NCBI GenBank assembly: GCA_965213775.1
Contig: CBDCAC010000004.1
Coordinates: forward strand, 496,001-560,000
Length of the DNA: 64,000 nucleotides
Source: Lichenicoccus sp965213775
Lineage (GTDB): Bacteria > Pseudomonadota > Alphaproteobacteria > Acetobacterales > Acetobacteraceae
Direction of reading: 5' to 3'
A program made the position numbers and the translations under genes. The notes under the pieces were generated by a model that was not told where the DNA came from, made no database searches, and saw only the letters and a program-made list of their open reading frames with translations. Below, piece after piece: positions 1 through 8,613 of this stretch (its first letter is position 1; every line of letters begins with the position of its first letter).

Positions 1-16
1 AACGAGCTCCAGCCAT

Positions 17-2395
17 TTAGAACTTGTAGTTGAGGCGAACGTCCCAGATTCCGGGGTCATTGTAGTACTTGTAGCCGAACAGGTAGGAGACGCCGTAGTT
101 GGTGAAGCCGCAGTTGCGGCACTCTGCGGTGAAGGTCCAGGGCGCCCGGTTCAGGTGAAAGGTCACGCCGGCATCGACCGTCTCGTAGATCGGATCGACG
201 CCGCCAGAACTGCCGGACGGATCGGGGTTCTGTCGGCCGACTACCTGCAGACCGACGTCCGGGGTGAGGCTGAACTTGCGAAGACTCCACAGGTAGCTGG
301 CGTTCAGCGCCGCCGTAACCGGCGGCAGATAGCTCGGGCCGGCCAGGTTGCCTTCCTGGGTCACGATGCCGGAACCGCAGTTCGCGGCGATCTCGGAGGC
401 GTTTCCGGTGCGGCGCCCGGCGAAGCAGCCGAGCTGCTGCGCGCGCACCAGCGCGGAGGGCGTATTGTAGGTGCCGGTCTCCAGGCCGAGGCTGCCAGAG
501 AGGGTAAGGTTGCGCACCGGGATCCAGCTCGCGTCCATCTCCAACCCGTAGGTCTCGAGGTTGGCCGCGTTGTTGGTGATAAAGTTGCCAGGTGTCGGCG
601 ACGTCGACAGCAGCTGGTAGTTCGAGACCTCCTCCAGGAACACATTGGCGCTGGCCCGGAAGGCGCCGCCGGGTGCGGTGTAGCGGGTGCCGGCCTCGTA
701 CGACCAGACTTTCTCGGGACCAAAATTGTTGAAGGTGTCGGCTGAGAAGGTAAGCGAGTTCCAGCCGCCGCCCTGGAAGCCCTTGGTCGCCGATGCATAG
801 ACCATCAGGTTGGGATCAATCTTGTATTGCAGCGAAAAGCGCGGCGTCAGCAGATCGGTCTGGAGCGCGTCCTTGTAGCCCGCCGCGATGATGTCGGCAG
901 TATCAAAGCCCTGTGACGTGTTGGGAGAGATCTGCAGCCGTTTGTGTTCCAGCGTGTAGCGCAGCCCGACGGTTGCAGTCAGACCGGGTAGGATCTGGTA
1001 GTCGGCCTGAGTATAGGCGGCAACCGAGCTGGTGTCGTTGCGGAACGCTTCATCGCCCAGCGGCACCGGCACCGGGACCAAGGCGGGGATAAAAGCAGCC
1101 GCACCGTAGTTGGTGTTGTTGGTCTCGTAGAGGTAGTAAACGCCGCTGGTGTAGGTCAGGTTCCGGCCGAGCTTGCCGTTCCACTTGACTTCTTGGGTGT
1201 ATTCGTCGCCCTGCGGATCAAATGCCAGCGCGAACTGGCCGACCCGGCTGCGGTCGTCCGGCACCAGCGGCCCGAGCTGGATGTCGGGGAAGTCGATCGA
1301 CGAGGTCTGGTCGAGACCACGGAAGCCGCTGATGATATGCAGCGTGCCGGCGTCGAAGTTGAGCTTCAGGTCGGAGGCGAAACCCCAACTCTTCACCTCC
1401 GAGCCCTGACCTTGCAGAGCTTTGCTGCCGGTCAGCAGACCAATCAGGTTTCCATCCGACCTGAAGCCGCTGACCGATTCGCGATCGTTGTTCAGACCCG
1501 GGAAATTATAGAGATTGGCCTCTTTGTCGTCTGCATAATCGGCCGAGAGATCCCAGACCAGGTTCCCCGACTTGGAGAGAAGCCGCACTGCTTCGCGCAC
1601 ACCGACATCGTGCTTGTCGTTCAGCATCTGGCCGGTGGTGCGGTCGTGCACGTAGCCGTCGTCGGTGATGCCGAAGACCGAGGTCTTGGTCAGGATCTGG
1701 CTGTTGACCGGCAGGTCGACCGAGAAGCGGCCGGTGAAGCGCGACCGGTCGCCGCCGCCGAGTTCCAGATAGCCGCTAGGCGTGTCCCGCGGCGGATCGA
1801 GCGTCACGACGATGGCGCCGCCGGTCGAGTTGCGGCCAAACAACGTTCCCTGTGGTCCCCGCAGGACCTGGATATCCTGGACATCGAATAGTGCGAAGTT
1901 GTTGGCGTTCTGACGGCTGATGTAGATGTCGTTGACGTAGGTGCCGACCTGCGGCTCGAAGGTGGTGAAAGAATTCGTCTGACCGAGACCGCGGATGTAG
2001 TAGACGTTGGCGGAACCCTGGCCGACGTTCTCGCCGCCGGTCATGTTCGGCACCAGCCGGATCAGCTCGCTGGTATCGACGGTCTGCCTCTGCGCCAGCT
2101 CCTTACCGGAAAACACGGTGACCGCAACCGGAACGTCCTGCAGGCGCTGGGTCCGGCGCTGTGCCGTCACGGTCACTGCTTCCAGCTTGGTTCCCGACGC
2201 CGCCGCCTTGGATTTCGGGGCGGCTGAATTATTCGGAGTGGCGACGCTCGCCGACGTCTTGCGCCGCGCCGCCGCCTGGGCGCCGATAGGATCGGCAGCC
2301 GCGTGGGTGTCCTGGCCAAGAGCCTCTTGACCAACACCGATGACGACACCAACAGACAGCATCAGGATCGCACGCAAACTTAGAGACATGACCAT
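17..2395 (-). CDS. TonB-dependent outer-membrane receptor (TBDR 1)
   Basis: Outer-membrane TonB-dependent receptor of about 792 residues that would import a ligand using the TonB-ExbBD proton motive force. A signal peptide (hydrophobic run LSLRAILMLSVGVVIG) precedes a TonB-box-like AVTVTAQ and a plug domain with the family motifs RGLGQ, LRGPQGTLFGRNSTGG and a barrel ending in aromatic LNYKF, the usual outer-membrane insertion signature. An ATG at 2395 is preferred because AGGA lies 8 nt upstream; longer starts add a non-signal leader. It is the last gene of a leftward set behind MFS, HapK-like and SDR genes, 79 nt after the SDR stop. That context suggests an organic nutrient rather than only iron, but the ligand cannot be read from sequence. 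Confidence 0.93.
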   Translation of the reverse strand: MVMSLSLRAILMLSVGVVIGVGQEALGQDTHAAADPIGAQAAARRKTSASVATPNNSAAPKSKAAASGTKLEAVTVTAQRRTQRLQDVPVAVTVFSGKELAQRQTVDTSELIRLVPNMTGGENVGQGSANVYYIRGLGQTNSFTTFEPQVGTYVNDIYISRQNANNFALFDVQDIQVLRGPQGTLFGRNSTGGAIVVTLDPPRDTPSGYLELGGGDRSRFTGRFSVDLPVNSQILTKTSVFGITDDGYVHDRTTGQMLNDKHDVGVREAVRLLSKSGNLVWDLSADYADDKEANLYNFPGLNNDRESVSGFRSDGNLIGLLTGSKALQGQGSEVKSWGFASDLKLNFDAGTLHIISGFRGLDQTSSIDFPDIQLGPLVPDDRSRVGQFALAFDPQGDEYTQEVKWNGKLGRNLTYTSGVYYLYETNNTNYGAAAFIPALVPVPVPLGDEAFRNDTSSVAAYTQADYQILPGLTATVGLRYTLEHKRLQISPNTSQGFDTADIIAAGYKDALQTDLLTPRFSLQYKIDPNLMVYASATKGFQGGGWNSLTFSADTFNNFGPEKVWSYEAGTRYTAPGGAFRASANVFLEEVSNYQLLSTSPTPGNFITNNAANLETYGLEMDASWIPVRNLTLSGSLGLETGTYNTPSALVRAQQLGCFAGRRTGNASEIAANCGSGIVTQEGNLAGPSYLPPVTAALNASYLWSLRKFSLTPDVGLQVVGRQNPDPSGSSGGVDPIYETVDAGVTFHLNRAPWTFTAECRNCGFTNYGVSYLFGYKYYNDPGIWDVRLNYKF

Positions 2396-2474
2396 GCAAT
2401 CGATCCTTATCGGGTCGAGCGATCGCCGAACGATCGCCGGCGTGCTGCTAAATGTCTGTAGTGTCAGAAACGGC

Positions 2475-3311
2475 TCAGTGCGGCTCCTCGCCACCGGAGA
2501 CGTTCAGACTTTCGGCGGTGATGTAGCCGGCATCCGCGGAAGCCAGGAACGCCACCGCGGCAGCGGTATCCTCGGCCAGACCGATCCGACCAAGCGGAAT
2601 ACGAGAACGCATGTCCGCAAGATACGTCTCGACGCTGCGACCGGTCTTGCCGGCGAAGTACTCGTTCTGCCAGGCGCCGAGACCGGTGGTCACGTGGTTC
2701 GGACAGACATTGTTTACGGTGATGCGATGCGCTCCAAGCTCGATCGCCGCCGAGCGGGTCAATCCGACCAGCCCGTGCTTGGATGCGCAATATGCCTGGG
2801 CAAAGGGGAATCCCGACTTTGCCGCCTGGCTTGCGATGTTTATGATCCGGCCGCCTTCGCCCTGCGCGACCATGATCTCCGCCGCCGATCGAAGGCCGAA
2901 GAAGCAGCCGGTCAGGTTGACATCGATCACTGACCGCCAATCCGCCGGATCGGTCTCGAGCAGAGGGGTCATCTTGTAGCCAATACCGGCATTGTTAACC
3001 CAAATATCGAGCCGGCCGTAGCGTTCGACCGCTCTCGCCGCCAGGCGGCGCATATCCTCGAAGCTCGTGACGTCGGCGGGACAGGCGTCGCTGCGGCCAC
3101 CGGCCTGAACCAGCGACGCCGCGACCGCGGCTACCCCTTCCGCGCTGCCGAGATGTACTGCCTCGGTGGTCCGTGCGGCATCGGAGGCCAGATCGGAAAC
3201 CACCACTGCCGCGCCATCGAGGCAGAGGCGTCTCGCGATCGCCGCACCCAAACCGCCGGGCCGTCCCGCGCCGGTGACCACGGCGACCAAGTTCGCGAGC
3301 CGTCCGCTCAT
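2475..3311 (-). CDS. SDR-family NAD(P)-dependent oxidoreductase
   Basis: Classical short-chain dehydrogenase/reductase of about 278 residues, expected to interconvert an alcohol and a ketone with NAD(P)(H). The Rossmann glycine motif is TGAGRPGGLG, followed by NNAG, an S in INIASQ and the catalytic YCASK tetrad segment (Tyr and Lys). The start at 3311 overlaps the stop of the HapK-like gene as ATGA, which points to translational coupling; in-frame upstream starts would add about 80 non-conserved residues. It lies between the HapK-like gene and TBDR 1 in one leftward operon. The substrate is unknown. Confidence 0.92.
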   Translation of the reverse strand: MSGRLANLVAVVTGAGRPGGLGAAIARRLCLDGAAVVVSDLASDAARTTEAVHLGSAEGVAAVAASLVQAGGRSDACPADVTSFEDMRRLAARAVERYGRLDIWVNNAGIGYKMTPLLETDPADWRSVIDVNLTGCFFGLRSAAEIMVAQGEGGRIINIASQAAKSGFPFAQAYCASKHGLVGLTRSAAIELGAHRITVNNVCPNHVTTGLGAWQNEYFAGKTGRSVETYLADMRSRIPLGRIGLAEDTAAAVAFLASADAGYITAESLNVSGGEEPH

Positions 3312-3619
3312 GTCAGCGGTTCGGTCAGGATAAAAACCACGTCGGCCATGGACTGAAATGCGGTGGAGACCGCCTGCATGCGTTCGGTGGAAACGTCGCT
3401 GCCGAAGCCGGTCATGTCTTCGACATCGATGATCTCGATGTAGTCGTAGGGTGAGGGCGCGTCGCTTCCCAGGCGAGACAGGCCACGATAAACCTCGAAG
3501 GCACCGATCGAAGCGAGCGCGCGTACTGTCGGGATATCGGTGGTCCGCGCCCACTTCTCGTAAGCCTCCGGAGTGATGCCGGGACGCAGGTTGAACAGGG
3601 CGACGATCCGGGTGCTCAT
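3308..3619 (-). CDS. HapK/REDY-like dimeric alpha-beta barrel protein
   Basis: Small protein of 103 residues beginning MSTRIVALFNLRPGITPEAY, which resembles REDY-like/HapK proteins of the dimeric ferredoxin-like (EthD-type) fold. HapK itself was named from a prodigiosin cluster, but relatives occur in many catabolic clusters, so the name carries no function here. The start codon overlaps the MFS stop and the stop overlaps the SDR start, both as ATGA, so this short gene is tightly coupled to both neighbours. A small-molecule isomerase, monooxygenase-like or binding role is possible. The family call rests on recognition of the sequence pattern only. Confidence 0.75.
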   Translation of the reverse strand: MSTRIVALFNLRPGITPEAYEKWARTTDIPTVRALASIGAFEVYRGLSRLGSDAPSPYDYIEIIDVEDMTGFGSDVSTERMQAVSTAFQSMADVVFILTEPLT

Positions 3620-4926
3620 GAGTTTGCCTTGAGTTCGCGTGTCAGAAGCGTGCCGTTCGGGAACGTATGATGTGGATGCTCCGGCTCCGGCAGGGCCAGT
3701 CCGGATTGCCTCGCAGGCACCGCGAACATTGCCAGCGCCGCGACCACCATCGGCGGCACGACCACGAGGCTGAGCGCCATCTGCCAGCCGAGGTGCTGCA
3801 CGATGAGGGGTACCAGAAGCGGAAAGATGCCGAAGCCCAAGCATTGCGGCATCGAGCCGCAGACCGCGAGCGCGGTGCTTCGGATTTCGAGGGGGAACAG
3901 CTCGGCGATGATCACCGGAAACACCGCCGCGGCGCCATAGAAAAAGCCTGCCATCACGGCGTAGAAGGCGAAATCCTGGCTGTGGCTGCGCGCCAGCCAC
4001 AGCAGGGCGAGCAGCGCCACTGCGCCAAACAACACCCAGAGAATGAAGACCGTGCGTCGCGTCAGCAGGAACTCGCCGATCAAGGCCGCGGCGAGATAGC
4101 CGATGATCCCGACGCCATTGGAAGAGCCGACCAGGGAGATCGCCGCCGCCGGGCTGTAGTGACGAACCGAGACAAAGAAGGTGGTGAAGAAGAACGCCGA
4201 TCCTGCATAAGCACCAGCGAAGCAGAAGAAGGTTATCATGCAGGCAATGCTCACGACGCGGCGCTCCGCGGCGAACAGCTCGCCGATGCGGATCATGGGA
4301 GCAGAGCCACGCTCTCGGCTGGTCGATGCAAGCGGCTCCCTGGGCGATGCGCGACGCAGCAGCCAGAAGATCGGCAGGGCGAGCGGCGCCACGGCAAATG
4401 CCGCGAGGCAGGCATCGCGCCAGCCGCCGGCGCGCAGCAGCGGGATCGCGATCAGTGAGGCCAGGAACCAGCCGAGCGGGTAGCCGCATTGCAGCACGCC
4501 GACTGCCAGACCGCGCAGACGTGCCGGAACGGTCTCCACGACATAGGCGGCAGTGATAGGGGCAAGAGCACCGGCGAAGCCGAAGCCGAGCGTGCGCAGG
4601 CCGGTGAGTTCGGCAATGCTGCCTGCAAAGGACTGCAGTCCGACCGCCAGCGCCGACAGCGCCAGCATCGTTGCGAGGGCCACGTCGCGTCCATAAAGGT
4701 CGGCAGCCATCCCGCCCGCGACCACGAATACCGATGAGACGACGAAGGAGATAGCCAGGATCGCGCCTGCCGTGGAGATCGACCGATGGAAATCCGACAG
4801 GATGCCGGGGATCACGTAGCCGAAGATCGACTGATCCAGGTTCGACAAGGTCCACACCAGCAGCGAAACCAGGAAGACGATGATCCAGGATGCGGATGCG
4901 GTCCGAGGGCGCATGCTCTCCGACAA
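3616..4926 (-). CDS. MFS transporter
   Basis: Major facilitator superfamily transporter of 436 residues with about 12 hydrophobic segments. The first helix is followed by LDQSIFGYVIPGI and the loop between helices 2 and 3 carries the family-typical GGMAADLYGRD. The central charged loop (SPREPLASTSRERGS) separates two six-helix halves. It is the first gene of the leftward MFS - HapK-like - SDR - TBDR set and is divergent from the LysR gene, so it is probably the inner-membrane step for the compound brought in by TBDR 1. Sequence alone does not tell acid from sugar substrates; aromatic-acid or sugar-phosphate type symporters are the nearest groups. Confidence 0.9.
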   Translation of the reverse strand: MSESMRPRTASASWIIVFLVSLLVWTLSNLDQSIFGYVIPGILSDFHRSISTAGAILAISFVVSSVFVVAGGMAADLYGRDVALATMLALSALAVGLQSFAGSIAELTGLRTLGFGFAGALAPITAAYVVETVPARLRGLAVGVLQCGYPLGWFLASLIAIPLLRAGGWRDACLAAFAVAPLALPIFWLLRRASPREPLASTSRERGSAPMIRIGELFAAERRVVSIACMITFFCFAGAYAGSAFFFTTFFVSVRHYSPAAAISLVGSSNGVGIIGYLAAALIGEFLLTRRTVFILWVLFGAVALLALLWLARSHSQDFAFYAVMAGFFYGAAAVFPVIIAELFPLEIRSTALAVCGSMPQCLGFGIFPLLVPLIVQHLGWQMALSLVVVPPMVVAALAMFAVPARQSGLALPEPEHPHHTFPNGTLLTRELKANS

Positions 4927-5091
4927 GAGGCTCTCCTTTGGATCAGTCCGAGTCGCTCACTTCAGCCGTCCTACAACCAGAACGCGCATTCAGGAGGCTT
5001 CGGATCGCACGAGGCGTGCAAGCGGGGCAGTTGCTATATGAATGCTAGCGCTGTTGTCAGGGCGAAAAAAACAAATTATGGATGTTTCTCG
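4927..5091. promoter_or_regulatory. divergent promoter region between MFS operon and LysR gene
   Basis: This 165-bp gap separates the leftward MFS operon from the rightward LysR gene. It contains the only AT-rich stretch nearby (around 5060-5085). LysR-type regulators commonly bind such shared intergenic DNA. I could not pick out a convincing T-N11-A operator, so the regulatory role is inferred from layout. Confidence 0.45.
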
Positions 5092-6036
5092 ATGCATTCC
5101 GATATCGAACTTGGTCAGCTCCGACGCTTCCTGGCCATCGTCGATTGCGGCACATTCGTCGACGCGGCCGCCGTGCTCAACATCACGCAGCAAGGCCTGA
5201 GTTCGAGCATCGCCAAGATGGAGGAAGCGGCCGGCGTCAGGTTCTTCGAGCGCACGCGTGGCGGACGCTTGGCGCTGACGGTGTTCGGCCGTCTCCTGCT
5301 GACACGCGCACGACAGCAGCTCGTCATGGCTGATCGGATGATGAGCGAGATGAGGTTGCTGCGCGACGCCCGCGGCGGCAGCGTGACGGTCGGCTTCAGC
5401 GAGACCATGACGGGTCGTCACGTCGCCACGGCGATCCGTCGCTTCCACCGGCAGCAGCCGGACGTGCAGATCAGGCTGCTGGAGGGTTATACCGGCTTCA
5501 TGGTCGAGCGGTTGATGGCGGGCGAGGTTGATTTCGTCGTCGGCAGTCCGAGTGCCGATCCCGAGATCAGCGGCGAACTAAGCTTTCGCCATCTGTTCGA
5601 AGTACGTGACGTGCTGGCGGTCAGATCCGGTCATCCACTGGTCGGCCGGCGCGACCTCACGCTCGGCGACCTCTCCGGCTACACCTGGATGATCCCGGCC
5701 TTCCGCGGTGATGTCTACGAGGCGATCAATCTCGCCTACATGCGCGCCAAGCTGCCGCCGCCGACCCATGTCATCCGTAGCGACGCCGTAGTCGTCGGCA
5801 CATGGCTCAGCCTGGATGACGACTACATCCTCGCAGTCCCGCCCGACATGATCGGCACCCTCATCGAACTCGGCGGTCTTAAGGTGCTCGATCTATGCGA
5901 GACGACCGTCGTCCGCCACGCCTGCGCGATCACACGGCGCAACGTCACGCTCGAGGCAACTGCAAACCGACTTTTGCAGGAGATCATATTTGAGGCCGAG
6001 CACGGCAGTGGTAGGATCAGCGCGCACAAGATCTGA
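5092..6036 (+). CDS. LysR-family transcriptional regulator
   Basis: LysR-type regulator of about 314 residues. The N-terminal winged HTH reads LGQLRRFLAIVDCGTF, then LNITQQGLSSSIAKMEEAAG and FFERTRGG, followed by an effector-binding domain beginning near GSVTVGFSET. An alternative ATG at 5038 would add 18 residues; 5092 was chosen because MHSDIELGQL is the normal LysR length. It diverges from the MFS operon and is followed after 12 nt by the VOC gene, so it probably controls one or both transcription units in response to a pathway intermediate. The effector is unknown. Confidence 0.93.
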   Translation: MHSDIELGQLRRFLAIVDCGTFVDAAAVLNITQQGLSSSIAKMEEAAGVRFFERTRGGRLALTVFGRLLLTRARQQLVMADRMMSEMRLLRDARGGSVTVGFSETMTGRHVATAIRRFHRQQPDVQIRLLEGYTGFMVERLMAGEVDFVVGSPSADPEISGELSFRHLFEVRDVLAVRSGHPLVGRRDLTLGDLSGYTWMIPAFRGDVYEAINLAYMRAKLPPPTHVIRSDAVVVGTWLSLDDDYILAVPPDMIGTLIELGGLKVLDLCETTVVRHACAITRRNVTLEATANRLLQEIIFEAEHGSGRISAHKI

Positions 6037-6048
6037 CAGGTTTCATCG

Positions 6049-6894
6049 ATGCCCGAAGCCATCGCAGGCTTTACCATCGTGACGGCGGACATCGAGGCTG
6101 CGGCGCATGACTATGGCCGGTATCTGAATTACCGGCACGAGGGCTTCGAGCCTATCGAGACATCGGTGGCGGCAGCCTGGCAGGCGCCCGTGCTCGCCGG
6201 CGCGCGCCAGGCACTGCTGCGTCCCTCGAGCGGCGATCCTCGTTTCATCCGTCTCGTCGAGGCGGCCGAAGCCGTAGGCTACGTCCCGCTCCGTCACTAC
6301 GGCTGGAACGCGATCGAGATCGTGGTGCAGGACCTGGATCGCGTTGCGGCGGACCTCGCTGCGTCGCCGTTCCGTGTGTTGGGACCACCGGAGACGCTCG
6401 ATCTCGGCTTCACCGATCGGATCCGGGCAATGCAGGTCGTCGGTCGATCCGGCGAAGTACTCTACCTCACCGAGATCGATGGTCCGATACCGGGCTTCGA
6501 CCTGCCGACGGCGCGGAGCCTGGTCGATGGTGCGTTCGTCGCCGTGCTGGGTGCATCGTGCATGGACGCCTCGTTGCAATTTTATGGCCGCCTGTTCAAC
6601 AGCGCGGCCAGCCCGATCCTGAACGCGCGGATCGCTTGCCTGTCCGCGGCCCATGATCTTCCGTCGGAGACGCGGCACAGTCTCTCTACCATAGCCCTGC
6701 CGGACATGTGCCTACTCGAGATCGACGCCTATCCGCGTAGCGCCTTGCCTCCGCAGCTTACGCCGTGCGGATTGCCTGGCGGTATCGCCTTTGCCTCGTT
6801 CCGCGGCTTGCCCGGCGATGTTTCCGGTCTGTTGACAGGCCCGGATGGCGAACGCATCGAGATCCTGCGTGCCACGTCACCGGCTTCCAGCTAG
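6049..6894 (+). CDS. VOC-superfamily (glyoxalase/extradiol dioxygenase-like) protein
   Basis: Protein of 281 residues with two VOC-like halves. The N-terminal module starts EAIAGFTIVTADIEAAAHDY and the second begins near GAFVAVLGASCMDASLQFYG, the typical start of a beta-alpha-beta-beta-beta unit. VOC proteins include metal-dependent dioxygenases, isomerases and non-catalytic binding proteins; the metal ligands cannot be assigned confidently here. It lies 12 nt after the LysR gene and 9 nt before the FAD oxidoreductase, so the three probably form one transcript. A role in converting the cluster substrate is inferred from that context. Confidence 0.75.
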   Translation: MPEAIAGFTIVTADIEAAAHDYGRYLNYRHEGFEPIETSVAAAWQAPVLAGARQALLRPSSGDPRFIRLVEAAEAVGYVPLRHYGWNAIEIVVQDLDRVAADLAASPFRVLGPPETLDLGFTDRIRAMQVVGRSGEVLYLTEIDGPIPGFDLPTARSLVDGAFVAVLGASCMDASLQFYGRLFNSAASPILNARIACLSAAHDLPSETRHSLSTIALPDMCLLEIDAYPRSALPPQLTPCGLPGGIAFASFRGLPGDVSGLLTGPDGERIEILRATSPASS

Positions 6895-6903
6895 GAGTTG
6901 GCC

Positions 6904-8274
6904 ATGAAGATCGATGAGCCGGAAGTCGAGATCGACGTCGTGGTCGTGGGCGGGGGCGCCTGCGGGCTGGCGGCTTCGCTGGCCGCGCGCGATGCCGGTG
7001 CCGAGGTTCTGATACTGGAACGGCACGGGCAATGCGCCGGCAGCAGCGCGATGTCGCTCGGCGCTCTCTGCGCCGCCGGCAGTCGCGAGCAGGCAGTCCA
7101 TGGCATCGAGGACGATGCCGAAAGTTTTCTCGCCGATATCATGCACAAGACCCGTGATCTGGCCGACCCGGTCCTCGCGGCCGCCGTGGCGCGTGAGAGT
7201 GGGCCGACGCTCGATTGGCTCGCTGCCTCACATGCCGTGCCCTTCGAGCTCGATCTAGATTGGCGGCCGGCTTTCGGCCACCGACGCCGCCGGATGCATG
7301 CCGTACCCGAGCGCAGCGGCACGGCGATGATGGCGCGCATGCAGCAGGCGGCGGAGGATGCCGGGGTCCTGGTCCTGACCCATGCAGAGGTCACGGACGT
7401 CGCCGATGACGGACATGGCGCGGTGCAGGTGGTGCGGTATCGACGTCCGGACGGCCTGGTGGCATCGGTCGGCTGTCGGGCGCTGGTGCTGGCCAGTTGC
7501 GGGTTCGGCGCCAACCGGCAGATGGTGTCGGATCACATTCCGACGATGCGGGAGGCCTGCTACTTCGGCTGGGAACACAACACCGGCGACGCGGTGCGGT
7601 GGGGCATGGCGCTCGGCGCGGCACTCGGCGACATGGATTCCTACCAGGGCCTCGGCCTGCTGGCCGAACCGCAACGGATCGATCTCAATCCGCGCCTCCT
7701 GATCGAGGGCGGCATCCAGGTCGGGACCGACGCTCGGCGGTTCAGCAATGAGCTCGACGACGTCTCCGGCCAGGCCGCGCGTGTGCTGGCCCTGCCAGGT
7801 GGCATCGCCTGGGTTATCTATGACGAGCGCATCCACCGGTCCTGCCTCGGCGTGCCACAGTACGAGGCGTTGCTGGCCCTCGGCGCCCGGCGCTGCGGCG
7901 ACAGCATCGACGAGATCGCGAGTGCTTGCGGTCTGCCGCCGGATTCGTTGGCGCAAACCTTGGCTGAAACCGAGACCGGTCGGCCGGACCGGTTCGGGCG
8001 TATGTTCGACCGGGTGCCGCTGCGGCCTGGCTATTGCGGCCTGAAGGTGACCGGCGCGCTGTTCCACACGCAGGGCGGACTGGTCGTGGACGGGAGCGCG
8101 CGCGTACTTCGCAGCGATACCACGCCGCTGCCCAACCTCTTTGCCGGTGGAGGTGCTGCTCGCGGCATCAGCGGCCGTGGCGGGTCCGGGTATCTTCCCG
8201 GAGCCGGCCTGTGTACGGCGATCACCTTGGGTCGTCTCGCCGGACGAAGCGCTGCCGTTTGCGCCGGGCAGTGA
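6904..8274 (+). CDS. FAD-dependent oxidoreductase (fumarate reductase / ketosteroid dehydrogenase-like)
   Basis: Flavoprotein of about 456 residues of the FAD_binding_2 family, which includes flavocytochrome fumarate reductases and 3-ketosteroid dehydrogenases. The dinucleotide fold VVVGGGACGLAASLAARDAG is at the N-terminus with an acidic residue (ILE) after the second strand, and the family C-terminal signature GRGGSGYLPGAG is near residue 430. The ATG at 6904 has AGGAG six bases upstream; a TTG at 6898 would add two residues. It ends a LysR - VOC - FAD run and is likely to add or remove a C=C bond next to a carbonyl, but the substrate is not known. Confidence 0.85.
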   Translation: MKIDEPEVEIDVVVVGGGACGLAASLAARDAGAEVLILERHGQCAGSSAMSLGALCAAGSREQAVHGIEDDAESFLADIMHKTRDLADPVLAAAVARESGPTLDWLAASHAVPFELDLDWRPAFGHRRRRMHAVPERSGTAMMARMQQAAEDAGVLVLTHAEVTDVADDGHGAVQVVRYRRPDGLVASVGCRALVLASCGFGANRQMVSDHIPTMREACYFGWEHNTGDAVRWGMALGAALGDMDSYQGLGLLAEPQRIDLNPRLLIEGGIQVGTDARRFSNELDDVSGQAARVLALPGGIAWVIYDERIHRSCLGVPQYEALLALGARRCGDSIDEIASACGLPPDSLAQTLAETETGRPDRFGRMFDRVPLRPGYCGLKVTGALFHTQGGLVVDGSARVLRSDTTPLPNLFAGGGAARGISGRGGSGYLPGAGLCTAITLGRLAGRSAAVCAGQ

Positions 8275-8310
8275 ACGCCGGACAGTCAACACGGGGCAGA
8301 AGCGACATGA

Positions 8311-8613
8311 TCAGCGCCGCTCGCGCAACTGCCCCAGGATGCGGCCGATGAAGGCGTCACGTGCCCGCTCGCGGCGTTCCGTGCTCTCGGCATCAGGCTG
8401 ATGGAGTTCGATCGTGGCGCGCGGCGTGCCGACCGCTACCAGCATGTCCTCCAGAGTCGTGACCCGTTCCGCCAGCACCCAGGTCTCGGACGCCAGGTCG
8501 AGGAAGGCGGCGATCATCCGGTCCAGCGCCGGATCGGCGAAGAAGACGGGTCGCCCGTCATCGCCGTAGGCGCCATGTGGGATCTCGTCCGGATAAGGAC
8601 GAGCCTGCGTCAT
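8311..8613 (-). CDS. small helical protein with SExWVL motif, partner of methyltransferase A (copy S1)
   Basis: Protein of 100 residues with no database-type family that I recognise. Its core DRMIAAFLDLASETWVLAER followed by an acidic-hydrophobic helix matches two other small proteins in this window (21595-21900 and 24266-24589). All share L-x2-S-E-x-W-(V/I)-L-x-(D/E)-R, then (L/I)-E-x2-L, a variable linker, and a C-terminal basic helix ending in I/V-G-x-(V/I/L). The pattern predicts helices and a possible coiled-coil dimer; there is no signal peptide or membrane segment. Its start overlaps the stop of methyltransferase A as ATGA, the same junction seen in copy S2. A subunit, adaptor or regulator of the methyltransferase is plausible but unproven. 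Confidence 0.8.
   Translation of the reverse strand: MTQARPYPDEIPHGAYGDDGRPVFFADPALDRMIAAFLDLASETWVLAERVTTLEDMLVAVGTPRATIELHQPDAESTERRERARDAFIGRILGQLRERR

Noticed and set aside
17..2395. TBDR 1-3 as siderophore receptors
   Set aside because: No FecI/FecR pairs, siderophore synthases, ferric reductases or ABC iron importers accompany them; catabolic enzymes do.
3308..3619. HapK-like gene as evidence of a prodigiosin cluster
   Set aside because: No pig/hap condensation, peptidyl-carrier or oxidase genes are present; the family is widespread outside pigment clusters.
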